A stretch of 35,911 nt of DNA, taken from Butyrivibrio sp. INlla21. GTDB lineage: Bacteria > Bacillota > Clostridia > Lachnospirales > Lachnospiraceae. The notes under the pieces are model-generated. The model had not been told where the DNA came from. It searched no databases and saw only the letters and a list, made by a program, of their open reading frames with translations. The stretch is from assembly GCF_900116875.1 (NCBI RefSeq), contig NZ_FPCC01000029.1, forward strand, positions 1 through 35,911, written 5' to 3'. The translations under genes were made by a program, and so were the position numbers. Below, piece after piece: positions 14,719 to 22,560 of the stretch (within the stretch, counting starts at the first letter, position 1; the number at the start of each line of letters is the position of its first letter).

Positions 14719-15654
14719 ATGAGAAAATATATATTGAAAAGAGTAGTGACAGCACTTTTCACACTACTTGCCATTACACTTATTCTTTTTATACTGATGC
14801 AGTTAATGCCCGGATCTCCGTTCAACGATGAGAAATTGAACGAAGCACAGAGAGCGTCGCTGTATGCAAAATACGGTCTCGATCAGCCGATCATTATTCA
14901 GTTCTTTAAATACGTCGGAAACATGTTCAGAGGCGATCTTGGTGTAAGCTACAAGATATCCAAGAACACACCTATCACACAGCTTATCGCTACAAGACTT
15001 CCTATTTCCATCGGAGTCGGATTTGCGGCGGTACTTATCGGCGCGGTAGTAGGTCTTTTGCTTGGTCTTCTTGCCGCATTTAAGCACGATACCGTGTGGG
15101 ATACTTTGGCAACGATCATTTCCGTAATCGGTGTATCTGTACCTTCTTATGTGTTTGCGCTTGCGCTTTCATATCAGTTTGGATTCAGGCTCAAGTGGTT
15201 CACTATGCTGTTCTCGGCTAAGGATGTGCTTGGTTCATCGGTATTACCTTCAATTTCACTTTCAATGTTTACAATGGCATCTATCGCAAGATTCACAAGA
15301 TCAGAGATGATAGAGGTGCTTGGTTCCGATTACATGCTTCTTGCGGAGTCCAAAGGACTTTCGGGAAGAAAGCTTGTGTTCAGCCACGCGCTTAGAAATG
15401 CGCTTATTCCGATTATCACGGTTTTGGCGCCGCTTGTTGTAGACCTTATGACGGGTTCGCTCGTTGTAGAAAAGATCTTTTCAATCCCGGGAGTCGGATC
15501 ACTCCTTGTAAACGCAATTCAGTCCAATGACTACAATGTTGTCATTGCGCTAAGCTTTATCTACTCGGCAATGTACATCGGTATCATGCTCGTGGTAGAC
15601 ATAATGTACGGAATCATCGATCCGAGAATCCGTGTGGCAAAGGAGGGAGACTGA
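14719..15654 (+). CDS. oppB: Oligopeptide ABC transporter permease OppB
   Basis: A 311-residue inner-membrane permease. It has the N-terminal MRKYILKRVVTALFTLLAI, LMPGSPF, six predicted membrane spans and the EAA-type loop ESKGLSGRKLVFSHALRNALIPIITVLAP that docks to the ATPases. The start is the ATG at 14719 with GGAG close upstream; a longer frame from GTG 14665 lies within the intergenic hairpin and is rejected. It pairs with OppC to form the translocation path. It follows the attenuator and is separated from oppC by one base. Confidence 0.95.
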   Translation: MRKYILKRVVTALFTLLAITLILFILMQLMPGSPFNDEKLNEAQRASLYAKYGLDQPIIIQFFKYVGNMFRGDLGVSYKISKNTPITQLIATRLPISIGVGFAAVLIGAVVGLLLGLLAAFKHDTVWDTLATIISVIGVSVPSYVFALALSYQFGFRLKWFTMLFSAKDVLGSSVLPSISLSMFTMASIARFTRSEMIEVLGSDYMLLAESKGLSGRKLVFSHALRNALIPIITVLAPLVVDLMTGSLVVEKIFSIPGVGSLLVNAIQSNDYNVVIALSFIYSAMYIGIMLVVDIMYGIIDPRIRVAKEGD

Positions 15655-15655
15655 T

Positions 15656-16714
15656 ATGTCAAATGAATCAGCGGTTTTAAACCAAAACGAATACATCCCT
15701 ACCGATGCGGATTTTGTATTAAAAAAGAACAATGCGGACATCGAAGTAGATTCTAACTTTGCTTCACAGAGTTTCTGGAAAGAAGTTATTGCCCGCTTTA
15801 TAAGAAAAAGAAGTGCGGTATTCGGACTTGTTTTTGTTCTTATAATTACTTTCTTTGCATTTGTAGGTCCCGGAATGAATGCTTATACCTATTCGGGACA
15901 GAATCTGGAGCAGAAAAACCTTGCGCCCAGAATACCTATTATCGAATACACCGGTCTTTTCGACGGACATGAGAATATCAATACAACGTCGGGAACAAAG
16001 ACCGTTAACTATTATTTTGAAAAGAAGCTTCCCGATACCTTCTATTGGTTCGGAAGCGACAACTTCGGAAGAGACATCTGGACAAGAACCTGGTCAGGTG
16101 CTCAGGTTTCACTTATCATCGCAGTTGCGGCCGCTATCATCGATATGATCATCGGAATGAGCTATGGTCTTATTTCGGGATATTTCGGCGGCAAGGTCGA
16201 TATGGTGATGCAGAGAATCCTTGAGATCGCCAACGGTATTCCCAGACTTGTTATCGTGACTCTTTTGCTCCTAGTATTTAAGCCCGGAATGATCACCATC
16301 ATCATCGCTCTTATGCTTACAGAGTGGGTGGGAATGAGTAGGATCGCCCGTGCTGAGATGCTCAAGCTTAAAGAGCAGGAGTTCGTTCTTGCATCAAGAA
16401 CACTCGGCGCAGGAAGCATGCATATTATTTTCAGCGAGATCCTGCCCAATATTATCGGACCTATCATTACTCAGGTTATGTTTTCTATACCTACGGCTAT
16501 TTTCACCGAAGCATTCCTTTCCTTTGTGGGACTTGGAATTCCGGTACCGAGATGCTCACTCGGATCACTTATCTCAGAGGGATTTAACAGCTTTACAACA
16601 CATCCTTATCAGATAATTCCTCCGATCATAGTGATGGCTCTTTTGATGCTGAGCTTTAACCTCGTGGCCGATGGACTTAGGGAAGCACTTGACCCCAAGC
16701 TTAAGGAGATGTAA
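15656..16714 (+). CDS. oppC: Oligopeptide ABC transporter permease OppC
   Basis: A 352-residue membrane permease with an N-terminal cytoplasmic tail, SFWKEVIARFIRKRSAVFGLVFVL as the first span, the sequence WFGSDNFGRDIWTRTWSGAQVSL typical of OppC/DppC, and the EAA-type loop ASRTLGAGSMHIIFSEILPNIIGPII. The ATG at 15656 is chosen because AGGAGG (15641-15646) is 9 nt upstream; the alternative at 15632 overlaps oppB. It is one base from the oppB stop, so translation is coupled. Somewhat longer than many OppC proteins because of the external loop after span 1 (about residues 72-130). Confidence 0.95.
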   Translation: MSNESAVLNQNEYIPTDADFVLKKNNADIEVDSNFASQSFWKEVIARFIRKRSAVFGLVFVLIITFFAFVGPGMNAYTYSGQNLEQKNLAPRIPIIEYTGLFDGHENINTTSGTKTVNYYFEKKLPDTFYWFGSDNFGRDIWTRTWSGAQVSLIIAVAAAIIDMIIGMSYGLISGYFGGKVDMVMQRILEIANGIPRLVIVTLLLLVFKPGMITIIIALMLTEWVGMSRIARAEMLKLKEQEFVLASRTLGAGSMHIIFSEILPNIIGPIITQVMFSIPTAIFTEAFLSFVGLGIPVPRCSLGSLISEGFNSFTTHPYQIIPPIIVMALLMLSFNLVADGLREALDPKLKEM

Positions 16715-16719
16715 ACGCT

Positions 16720-17856
16720 ATGAGTACAGAGAAGAAAAAAGAAAAAATACTGGATATCAAGAATCTTGATATCACTTTTGATACAACAGCAGGAAAAGTG
16801 CACGCTATCCGCGGAATCAACATCGATCTCTATCAGGGCGAAACAGTTGCCATCGTTGGAGAGTCAGGTTCGGGTAAGTCCGTTACAATGCGTGCGGCTA
16901 TGGGTATTCTTGCTAAGAACGCTACCATAAACAGCGGAGAGATCATATACAGATACCGCGACAACAAAGGCGGAATTGATTACGATCCCGATCTTGATAA
17001 GGATGCGCAGTGGAAAGAGACCGATATTCTCAAGATGGACAAGGCATGGATCAGAAAGCACATCAACGGAAGACGTATGGCCATGGTCTTCCAGGACCCC
17101 ATGACTTCACTCGATCCCACAATGTCGATCGGCAAGCAGATCATGGAAGGTATGATCTGGCATTACAAGATCGATAAAAAAGAGGCTTGGGACCGTTCCG
17201 TTAAGCTTCTTGAAGAGGTCGGAATAGAGGATGCGGAAAAGAGGATGAAGCAGTATCCTCATCAGCTTTCAGGCGGAATGAGACAGAGAATAGTTATCGC
17301 GATAGCTCTTTCATGCAATCCCGATCTTCTTATCTGCGATGAGCCCACAACAGCGCTTGATGTTAATATTCAGGCCAAGATACTTGAGCTTATCAAGAAG
17401 ATCCAGAAGGAAAGAAACATTGCGGTTATCTATATCACACATGACCTCGGTGTTGTTGCCAAGGTTGCGGATTACGTTAACGTAATGTATGCGGGTAAGA
17501 TCGTCGAAGTCGGAAACATCAATGAGATCTTCTATGATCCCAGACATCCTTATACTTGGGGACTTCTTTCCGCAATGCCCGATCTTGATACCGATGAGCC
17601 GAGACTTTATACAATCCCGGGCTCACCTCCGAATCTTTTGCATGAAAAAGAGGGAGATGCATTTGCGCCCAGAAACGCATATGCGCTTGAGATCGATGAC
17701 AAGAAGGAACCGCCTATGTTTGAGATAACAGAAACACACAAGGCGGCAACATGGCTTCTTGATCCCAGAGCGCCCAAGGTAGAGATGCCCGCGGAGCTCA
17801 AGGCAAGAATAGATAGAATGAAGAAGGAGGCGGAGAATAATGGCAGCAAATTATAA
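16720..17856 (+). CDS. oppD: Oligopeptide ABC transporter ATP-binding protein OppD
   Basis: A 378-residue cytoplasmic ATPase. Walker A GESGSGKS (47-54), Q-loop in MVFQDPMTSLDP, signature LSGGMRQR from L183, Walker B LLICDEPTTALD (D207, E208) and the H-loop ITHDLGVVA are all intact. The C-terminal oligopeptide/dipeptide extension (PYTWGLLSAMPDLD, PGSPPNLL) is present. An insertion of about 25 residues after the A-loop region (RYRDNKGGIDYDPDLDKDAQWKE-like segment, about 87-110) is longer than in many OppD. AAGGAG lies about 11 nt before the ATG. It overlaps oppF by 17 nt and forms the ATPase pair with it. Confidence 0.95.
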   Translation: MSTEKKKEKILDIKNLDITFDTTAGKVHAIRGINIDLYQGETVAIVGESGSGKSVTMRAAMGILAKNATINSGEIIYRYRDNKGGIDYDPDLDKDAQWKETDILKMDKAWIRKHINGRRMAMVFQDPMTSLDPTMSIGKQIMEGMIWHYKIDKKEAWDRSVKLLEEVGIEDAEKRMKQYPHQLSGGMRQRIVIAIALSCNPDLLICDEPTTALDVNIQAKILELIKKIQKERNIAVIYITHDLGVVAKVADYVNVMYAGKIVEVGNINEIFYDPRHPYTWGLLSAMPDLDTDEPRLYTIPGSPPNLLHEKEGDAFAPRNAYALEIDDKKEPPMFEITETHKAATWLLDPRAPKVEMPAELKARIDRMKKEAENNGSKL

Positions 17857-18772
17857 TGAAAAACCGCTTCTTGAAGTAGAAGGACTTAAGCAGTACTTCC
17901 CCGTGAGCAAGACATTCACGGTAAAGGCTGTAAACGATGTAAGCTTTAAGGTTTATCCCGGAGAGACCTACGGCCTTGTAGGTGAGTCCGGTTCAGGTAA
18001 ATCGACGATCGGAAGAAGTATCATAAGACTTTATGATCCGACTTCCGGTAAGGTTACGTTTGATGGAATGGAGATCAGCGGCAAGCTTTCAAAGAGCACA
18101 AAAGACAAGCTCAGAGTGCAGATGCAGATGATCTTCCAGGATCCCATGGCGTCTCTTAATCCCAGAAAAAAGATTAAGGACATCATCGGTGAGGGACTTG
18201 ATATTCATCACTCTTACAAGAACAAGCAGGAGAGAGAGGAAAAGATAGAAGCTATTCTTGCCAAGGTTGGACTTGCCAAGGAGCATGCCGACAGATATCC
18301 TCATCAGTTCTCGGGCGGACAGAGACAGCGTGTAGGTATTGCAAGAGCGCTTATCCAGAATCCCAAGCTTGTTATTGCGGACGAGTGTATCTCGGCGCTT
18401 GATGTTTCAATTCAGGCGCAGGTAGTTAACCTTATGAAAGACATTCAGGAAGAGACGGGAACGGCTTATCTGTTCATCGCGCACGACCTTTCGATGGTCA
18501 AGTATATTTCGGACAGGATCGGTGTGCTTCACTTGGGTCACCTTCTTGAGACGGGTACAACGGAAGAGATATTCAGTAATCCCATCCATCCGTATACGAA
18601 GAGTCTTTTGTCTGCGATTCCCGTGCCGAACCCTGAGTTCGAGAAGAACAGGGTGTCGGTTAACTATGACTACAAGACATCGGGCATCGACTATGAACAG
18701 GGAACCGAACATCTCGTTGACGGTACACATTACGTTAAGTGTACCGACGAGGAATTTAAGGCCTGGACATAA
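17840..18772 (+). CDS. oppF: Oligopeptide ABC transporter ATP-binding protein OppF
   Basis: A 310-residue cytoplasmic ATPase. Walker A GESGSGKST (48-56), MIFQDPMASLNPR around the Q-loop, signature FSGGQRQRVGIARAL, Walker B LVIADECISALDVS and H-loop IAHDLSMVKYISD are intact. Walker B reads DEC where most paralogues have DEP, which is common in OppF. The C-terminal HPYTKSLLSAIPVPNP motif marks the oligopeptide family. Its GGAGG ribosome site lies inside oppD, with a 17-nt overlap. It closes the operon; no clear stem-loop terminator stands between it and the ileS promoter at 18780. Confidence 0.95.
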   Translation: MAANYNEKPLLEVEGLKQYFPVSKTFTVKAVNDVSFKVYPGETYGLVGESGSGKSTIGRSIIRLYDPTSGKVTFDGMEISGKLSKSTKDKLRVQMQMIFQDPMASLNPRKKIKDIIGEGLDIHHSYKNKQEREEKIEAILAKVGLAKEHADRYPHQFSGGQRQRVGIARALIQNPKLVIADECISALDVSIQAQVVNLMKDIQEETGTAYLFIAHDLSMVKYISDRIGVLHLGHLLETGTTEEIFSNPIHPYTKSLLSAIPVPNPEFEKNRVSVNYDYKTSGIDYEQGTEHLVDGTHYVKCTDEEFKAWT

Positions 18773-18779
18773 AACAGAC

Positions 18780-18808
18780 TTGCACGATTAAAAGTTTAGT
18801 AGTATTAT
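18780..18808 (+). promoter_or_regulatory. Promoter of the T-box/ileS unit
   Basis: TTGCAC (18780-18785), 17-bp spacer, TATTAT (18803-18808). It begins only 8 bp after the oppF stop, and the start near 18815 leads straight into the T-box leader. Confidence 0.65.
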
Positions 18809-18814
18809 ATGTCA

Positions 18815-19090
18815 TTATTAAGAATACAAAGGCTGTGACGAAGACAGTAGGCAGTATTTGAAAGCTTTCAGAGAGCCGGTGGTTGGTGCGAACCGGTGCG
18901 AGTAGGAACTTCCGAAAATCACTTCTGAGCTGCGGGACTGAAATGACAGTAGGTTCTGACGTATATCCCGACGTTACCGGGGAGCGTATTCAACCGTAGA
19001 CTTTATAAGCTATGGCGCGTATGTGTAAACAGGTGGTATAACGAGCGTACATTAATGGCCTCGTCCTTTTTACAAAGGACGGGGCTTTTT
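18815..19090 (+). promoter_or_regulatory. T-box riboswitch leader, isoleucine-specific
   Basis: The leader has the Stem I landmarks GACAGTAGG, the GA-rich AGAGAGCCGG arm and a specifier loop GAAAATCAC in which ATC (18918-18920) is an Ile codon. The T-box sequence AACAGGTGGTATAACGAGCG (19028-19047) carries the bulge UGGU that pairs with the 3' end of uncharged tRNA ending in A-CCA. It overlaps the competing terminator at 19057-19090. Uncharged tRNA-Ile should stabilise the antiterminator and let ileS be transcribed. The specifier matches the downstream gene. Confidence 0.92.
19057..19090 (+). terminator. T-box-controlled terminator
   Basis: GGCCTCGTCCTTT pairs with AAAGGACGGGGC around TTAC, followed by TTTTT (19086-19090). 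Its stem competes with the T-box antiterminator immediately upstream. Confidence 0.88.
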
Positions 19091-19135
19091 GAGTAGAGAA
19101 CTTGCCGAGGTATTTTCGAGGCTAGTTCGAGCCAT

Positions 19136-19179
19136 GGGGATGTACTTAATGAGGTTTTTTCGAATTTAGTACATATCCC
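19136..19179 (+). other. Second hairpin between T-box terminator and ileS start
   Basis: GGGG-ATGTACT (19136-19146) pairs with AGTACAT-A-TCCC (19168-19179), with one bulged A. There is no U-run, so it is not a terminator. It sits about 10 nt ahead of the AGGAG ribosome site of ileS and could affect translation or message stability. Confidence 0.5.
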
Positions 19180-19204
19180 ACTATTTCAAGAGAGGAGAAT
19201 ATAA

Positions 19205-22200
19205 ATGTATAACAAAGTCGAAACTGACATGAACTTTGTCGGCAGAGAGAAGAAGATTGAACAATTCTGGAAAGACGAGGACGTTTTCAAGAAGAGCGTG
19301 GATACTCGCAGCAAAGGCGAGATGTATATGTTCTACGACGGACCTCCGACAGCTAACGGTAAGCCTCATATCGGACACGTTCTTACAAGAGCGATCAAGG
19401 ATATGATTCCCAGATATCGTACAATGAAAGGTTATACAGTTCCTCGTAAGGCAGGATGGGACACACACGGACTTCCTGTTGAGCTTGAGGTTGAGAAGCT
19501 CCTTGGTCTTGACGGAAAAGAGCAGATCGAAGAGTACGGAATGGAGCCTTTCATCCAGAAATGTAAGGAATCTGTTTGGAAATATAAGGGAATGTGGGAG
19601 GACTTCTCCGGCACAGTAGGTTTCTGGGCTGACATGGAGCATCCTTATATCACATATGATGACAATTTCATCGAGTCCGAGTGGTGGGCTCTTAACGAGA
19701 TCTGGAAAAAAGGTCTTCTTTACAAGGGCTTCAAGGTAGTTCCTTATTGCCCTCGCTGCGGTACACCTCTTTCATCACACGAGGTTGCTCAGGGCTACAA
19801 GCTCTTAAAAGAGCGCACAGCCGTAGTTCGTTTCAAGGTTAAGGACGAGGATGCATATTTCCTTGCATGGACAACAACACCTTGGACACTTCCTTCAAAT
19901 ATCGGTCTTTGCGTTAACCCTGATGAGAAATATATCAAGGTTAAGGCTGTAGACGGTAACGTATATTACCTTGCAGAGGCACTTGCAGACAAGGTTCTCG
20001 GATCTCTTGTTCAGGAAGAGGGACAGAAGGCATACGAAGTTCTTGAATCATATGTCGGAACAGATCTTGAGTACAAGGAATATGAGCCTTTGTATCAGTG
20101 CGCAGCAGATGAAGCTGAGAAGCAGCACAAGAAGGCATTCTTTATCTATTGCGATACATATGTAACAATGTCAGACGGTACAGGTATCGTACACATCGCT
20201 CCCGCTTTCGGTGAAGACGATGCTCGTGTAGGACGTAAGTACGATGCACCTCTTGTACAGATGGTAGATTCAGAAGGTAAGCTTAAGCCCGAGACTCCTT
20301 TCGGCGGCATGAGATGTAAGCCTACTCAGAAGGAAATGGAAGAGGGCGCGATCAGTGCGGATCCCGAGGTATTAAAAGACCTTGATAAGAGAGGTCTTCT
20401 CTATTCAGCACCTAAGATGGAGCATGATTATCCTCACTGCTGGAGATGCGGAACACCCCTTCTTTACTATGCTCGTTCATCATGGTTTATTAAGGTTACG
20501 GAAGTTAAGGACGATCTTATCCGCAACAACAAGGAGATCAACTGGATCCCTGAGTCAATCGGTAAGGGACGTTTCGGTGACTGGCTTGAGAATATTCAGG
20601 ACTGGGGTATCTCACGTGACAGATATTGGGGAACACCTCTTAATATCTGGGAGTGTGATGACTGCGGACACCAGCTTTCCGTTGGTTCAAGAAAAGAGCT
20701 TGCTGAGCTCTCCGGAGATCCTTCTGCTGAGACTTGCGAGCTTCACAGACCATATATTGATAAATTTGAGATCACATGTCCTAAGTGCGGCAAGAAGATG
20801 CACCGCGTAAAAGAGGTTATCGACTGCTGGTTTGATTCAGGAGCAATGCCTTTTGCTCAGCTTCACTATCCATTTGAGAACAAGGAACTCTTCGAGAAGC
20901 AGTTCCCCGCTCAGTTCATTTCAGAAGCTGTAGACCAGACAAGAGGTTGGTTCTATTCACTTCATGCTGAGGCAACACTTCTTTTCAACAAGCCTGCATT
21001 TAAGAACGTTATCGTTCTTGGTCTTGTTCAGGATGAGAACGGACAGAAGATGAGTAAGTCTAAGGGTAATGCGGTTGATCCTTTCGATGCACTTGCCAAG
21101 TACGGCGCAGATGCGATCAGATGGTACTTCTATGTAAACAGTGCACCTTGGCTTCCCAGCCGTTTCTCAGGTGATGCCGTTCAGGAAGGACAGCGTAAGT
21201 TCCTCGGAACACTTTGGAATACATATGCATTCTTCGTACTTTATGCAAATATTGACGGATTTGATGCAGCTAATTACAAGCTTGAGCCCGATAAGCTCAC
21301 CGTTATGGATAAATGGCTTCTCAGTAAGCTCAACAGCTGCGTAAAAGCTGTAGATGAGAACCTTGAGAATTACAGAATTCCTGAGGCAGGAAAGGCTCTT
21401 GATAACTTTGTTGACGAGATGTCCAACTGGTACGTTCGCCGCAGCAGAGAAAGATTCTGGGCAAAGGGAATGGAGCAGGATAAGATTTCTGCATACATGA
21501 CTCTTTATACTGCACTTGTTACTATTTCAAAGGCAGCAGCGCCCATGGTTCCTTTCATGACTGAGGAAATTTACCAGAATCTTGTTCGTACAAGCTTCCC
21601 GGATGCTCCTATCAGTATCCACCTCTGCGATTTCCCTGCAGTAGATCAGTCAATGATCGATGAGAAGCTTGAGAAGGATATGGAAGAAGTTCTTGATATC
21701 GTAGTACTCGGCCGTGCTGCAAGAAACGCAGCAAACATCAAGAACCGTCAGCCTATCGGACAGATGTATGTTAAGGCAGAGCAGACTGTTGGTGAGTTCT
21801 ATACGGATATCATCAGAGAAGAGCTCAATGTCAAGAACGTTGCATTTACAGATGATGTAAGAGATTTTACAAGCTACAGCTTCAAGCCTCAGCTTAAGAC
21901 ACTCGGACCTAAATATGGTAAGAACATCGGAGCTATCAAGGCATATCTTGAAGGTCTTGACGGTAACGCTACAATGGATGAGCTTAATACTAACGGCAGC
22001 ATCAAGTTTAACGTAAACGACGTTGATGTTGAGCTTGTTAAGGAAGATCTCCTTATCGAGATCGCTCAGAAGGAAGGCTTCATTTCTCAGGAGAACTGGG
22101 GAATCACAGTTGTGCTTGATACAAATCTTTCAGAAGAGCTTATCAAGGAAGGCTTTGTTCTCGAAATTATCAGTAAGATCCAGACAATGCGTAAGGATTC

Positions 22201-22396
22201 AGACTTCGAAGTTATGGATCACATCAAGGTTTCACTTAACGGTAACGACAAGCTTGCCGAGATCGTTAAGGCCAACAACGACAGTATCGCAACCAAGGTA
22301 CTTGCCAATGAGATCGTATTCGGCACAGACGTTGCCAATGCAAAAGAATGGGATATCAACGGCGAGAAGGTTACTATCGGCGTAGAAAAGGTTTGA
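19205..22396 (+). CDS. ileS: Isoleucyl-tRNA synthetase (long, eukaryote-like class)
   Basis: A 1063-residue class Ia synthetase that charges tRNA-Ile. The HIGH motif is HIGH at 55-58 in PPTANGKPHIGHVL, and the KMSKS motif is KMSKS at 615-619. Zinc-type cysteine pairs CPRCG and CWRCG flank the editing domain, which includes WTTTPWTLPSN. The overall pattern (early DGPPTANG, WDTHGLPVE) and length fit the second IleRS class, related to eukaryotic enzymes, which in known cases is poorly sensitive to mupirocin. The start at 19205 has AGGAG 7-8 nt upstream. Expression is under the Ile T-box. No second ileS is in the window. Codon use is strongly biased, as expected for a housekeeping gene. Confidence 0.96.
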   Translation: MYNKVETDMNFVGREKKIEQFWKDEDVFKKSVDTRSKGEMYMFYDGPPTANGKPHIGHVLTRAIKDMIPRYRTMKGYTVPRKAGWDTHGLPVELEVEKLLGLDGKEQIEEYGMEPFIQKCKESVWKYKGMWEDFSGTVGFWADMEHPYITYDDNFIESEWWALNEIWKKGLLYKGFKVVPYCPRCGTPLSSHEVAQGYKLLKERTAVVRFKVKDEDAYFLAWTTTPWTLPSNIGLCVNPDEKYIKVKAVDGNVYYLAEALADKVLGSLVQEEGQKAYEVLESYVGTDLEYKEYEPLYQCAADEAEKQHKKAFFIYCDTYVTMSDGTGIVHIAPAFGEDDARVGRKYDAPLVQMVDSEGKLKPETPFGGMRCKPTQKEMEEGAISADPEVLKDLDKRGLLYSAPKMEHDYPHCWRCGTPLLYYARSSWFIKVTEVKDDLIRNNKEINWIPESIGKGRFGDWLENIQDWGISRDRYWGTPLNIWECDDCGHQLSVGSRKELAELSGDPSAETCELHRPYIDKFEITCPKCGKKMHRVKEVIDCWFDSGAMPFAQLHYPFENKELFEKQFPAQFISEAVDQTRGWFYSLHAEATLLFNKPAFKNVIVLGLVQDENGQKMSKSKGNAVDPFDALAKYGADAIRWYFYVNSAPWLPSRFSGDAVQEGQRKFLGTLWNTYAFFVLYANIDGFDAANYKLEPDKLTVMDKWLLSKLNSCVKAVDENLENYRIPEAGKALDNFVDEMSNWYVRRSRERFWAKGMEQDKISAYMTLYTALVTISKAAAPMVPFMTEEIYQNLVRTSFPDAPISIHLCDFPAVDQSMIDEKLEKDMEEVLDIVVLGRAARNAANIKNRQPIGQMYVKAEQTVGEFYTDIIREELNVKNVAFTDDVRDFTSYSFKPQLKTLGPKYGKNIGAIKAYLEGLDGNATMDELNTNGSIKFNVNDVDVELVKEDLLIEIAQKEGFISQENWGITVVLDTNLSEELIKEGFVLEIISKIQTMRKDSDFEVMDHIKVSLNGNDKLAEIVKANNDSIATKVLANEIVFGTDVANAKEWDINGEKVTIGVEKV

Positions 22397-22437
22397 TAAA
22401 TATAGCCTTAAGTACTATACTTTTATCAAGTGAATCA

Positions 22438-22473
22438 AAGAGGATTCCGCTTCCTAAGCGGAGTCCTCTTTTT
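22438..22473 (+). terminator. Terminator after ileS
   Basis: AGAGGA-T-TCCGCTT pairs with AGCGGA-G-TCCTCT around a short CCTA loop and runs into five T. One internal mismatch. Confidence 0.88.
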
Positions 22474-22489
22474 GATATCATGAAAAAGT

Positions 22490-22517
22490 TTGATTATTAA
22501 CTGTTTTGCGGTAAAAT
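22490..22517 (+). promoter_or_regulatory. Promoter of glgP
   Basis: TTGATT (22490-22495), 16-bp spacer, TAAAAT (22512-22517), 44 bp before the glgP ATG. Confidence 0.6.
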
Positions 22518-22560
22518 ATTGATAGGTATACGTTTGCAACAGCTAAGGAGGGCGCATCGC

